Origin: Monoplex corrugatus
Lineage: Eukaryota > Mollusca > Gastropoda > Littorinimorpha > Ranellidae
DNA: 16,023 nt
Assembly (NCBI GenBank): GCA_030674185.1
Contig: JAPXFY010005061.1
Location: 1-16,023, forward strand
Reading direction: 5' to 3'
Both the position numbers and the translations under genes were made by a program. Below the pieces are notes generated by a model. That model made no database searches. It saw only the letters and a program-made list of their open reading frames with translations, and was not told the DNA's origin. This document shows, one piece after another, positions 15,061 through 16,023 of the stretch. How positions within the stretch are numbered: position 1 is the first letter of the stretch; every line of letters begins with the position of its first letter.

Positions 15061-16023
15061 ATTTACAGATTATTTTTATTGTTATGACATTATTATATTC
15101 AAAGTGAATAAATAGGTTCAAATTTGCTAAGATTGAACTAAATTGATGATTGAATAGTAATTTACAGAGCCGATAGTGATTTCCCATGATCCTCGGAATA
15201 TCTGTTGACAAACCGTTGCCAGGTTGTCGAACAGTTGGGAGGCTGAGCAGAGCCGCTGCACTGAGCGCCCCGGAATAGTAATCCTAACTCAGGTATAGTT
15301 TAGTCTAGACACTTTCATTCTATTCTTCCAATTTAAAAGGAAATGTATGAAAGCAGCACCTTTATGTTCAGAAATAAGGATGCGTTTATTTTATTTCCTG
15401 CAAGGGTTTCAAGGATTTATTCAGCCTCTACGAAAGAAGGTAGAAGAAGAGTGACAAGGCATAGAAAACATTTGAAGCCTATGATTAATGCGTTCTAATA
15501 ATATTTGGTGTGTCTTGTAAAGGATAACAAATGTGTTGATATGGTTGTGAAATTTAAGTAAATGATAAGTGTTGATACTGGACCTAATGTTTGATTTTGT
15601 AATTGTCTTTAAAACCAGTTTATTTTATTATCCTAGTTGGTTGTATAGTATACTCAGTTATACCAGTTATATAAATTGTTTGTACTGTTTTGATGGATTG
15701 CATAACTTTATAAATTCATTATAGTAAACTAAGTGTCAGGTTACTTTGTTCTATTATTTACATGAATTTAACAAGAGATGTGACTAATTTTGCAATAGGC
15801 AATATTTGATGTTTATTGTATGCACCATAAGGGCTGGTGGAATTGTTTAATTTTGATAACACCTGAAGGATTGGTGGGCTTTTAATTGATGGATATAGGC
15901 CTATAGCTCTAACAAGTTGTTAGGAGATATCAGAGATTTTGGGCCTAAGCATGTGGCATCTCTGGTAGGACATGTTAAGTTTGTGAAGAACTTAATATAT
16001 GATATGTAGAGTAATTTAGTGGG
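15061..16023. other. AT-rich noncoding region, nothing recognised
   Basis: The stretch is AT-rich with frequent stops in all frames, apart from a more GC-rich patch at about 15210-15275. No exon, repeat array or RNA gene could be supported. A perfect 12-bp palindrome TATAGGCCTATA lies at 15894-15905. Confidence 0.55.

Noticed and set aside
15200..15280. GC-richer patch as a possible first exon or promoter of another gene
   Set aside because: No open frame, start codon context or splice signal was convincing enough to call.

Overview
The window looks like metazoan nuclear DNA, most likely from a gastropod mollusc. The reasons are a spliced host gene with GT-AG introns, several decayed non-LTR retrotransposons (RTE-like and CR1-like), a hAT DNA transposon, many long CA/TG microsatellites, two minisatellites, and a dispersed repeat starting TTTCAGTTTCAGTTTCAATT that I recall, without checking, as common in caenogastropods. 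There are no operons, tRNAs, rRNAs or prokaryotic signals.

The one host gene I recognise is on the minus strand: the 5' end of a trans-1,2-dihydrobenzene-1,2-diol dehydrogenase gene (DHDH, Gfo/Idh/MocA family). Exon 1 (9226-9315, 30 codons with the start ATG) and exon 2 (1753-1864, 37 codons plus one base) join in phase 0 to give the NADP-binding N-terminus. Between them lies a 7,361-bp intron filled with mobile and tandem repeats. Exon 3 and beyond lie left of the window.

Layout from left to right: 1-810, C-terminal half of a LINE reverse transcriptase; 821-1470, GGAA tract and 30-bp minisatellite; 1594-1647, TC/AC microsatellite; 1753-1864, DHDH exon 2; 1950-2252, SINE-like repeat; about 2290-4642, decayed RTE-like LINE (copy A) with a nested AT-rich insert; 4851-7603, a nearly intact hAT transposon whose transposase is split over three frames; 7653-8835, CA repeat, 12-unit 40-bp minisatellite, CAGG repeat and more CA; 9226-9315, DHDH exon 1; 9316-9536, purine/CA-rich upstream region; 9895 to about 12560, CR1-like LINE on the minus strand with intact PHD finger and endonuclease but most of the reverse transcriptase deleted; 12723-13496, second RTE-like copy (copy B) with an internal deletion, running into a TG microsatellite; 14190-14561, 5'-truncated C-terminus of another CR1-like LINE; 14562-16023, noncoding, AT-rich in its last kilobase.

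The most interesting items are (i) the hAT transposase N-terminus, with a perfect match to the PCNA-interacting PIP-box consensus and an A_AAA_AAA slippery heptamer immediately before a UGA, in exactly the register that a -1 shift needs to enter the next frame; (ii) matched CCGTC palindromes at both ends of the hAT element; (iii) a degenerate 2A-like NPGP motif near the visible start of the CR1-like ORF; and (iv) the two RTE copies, whose comparison shows an internal deletion with a 4-bp microhomology. All identifications come from motif recognition without database searches.
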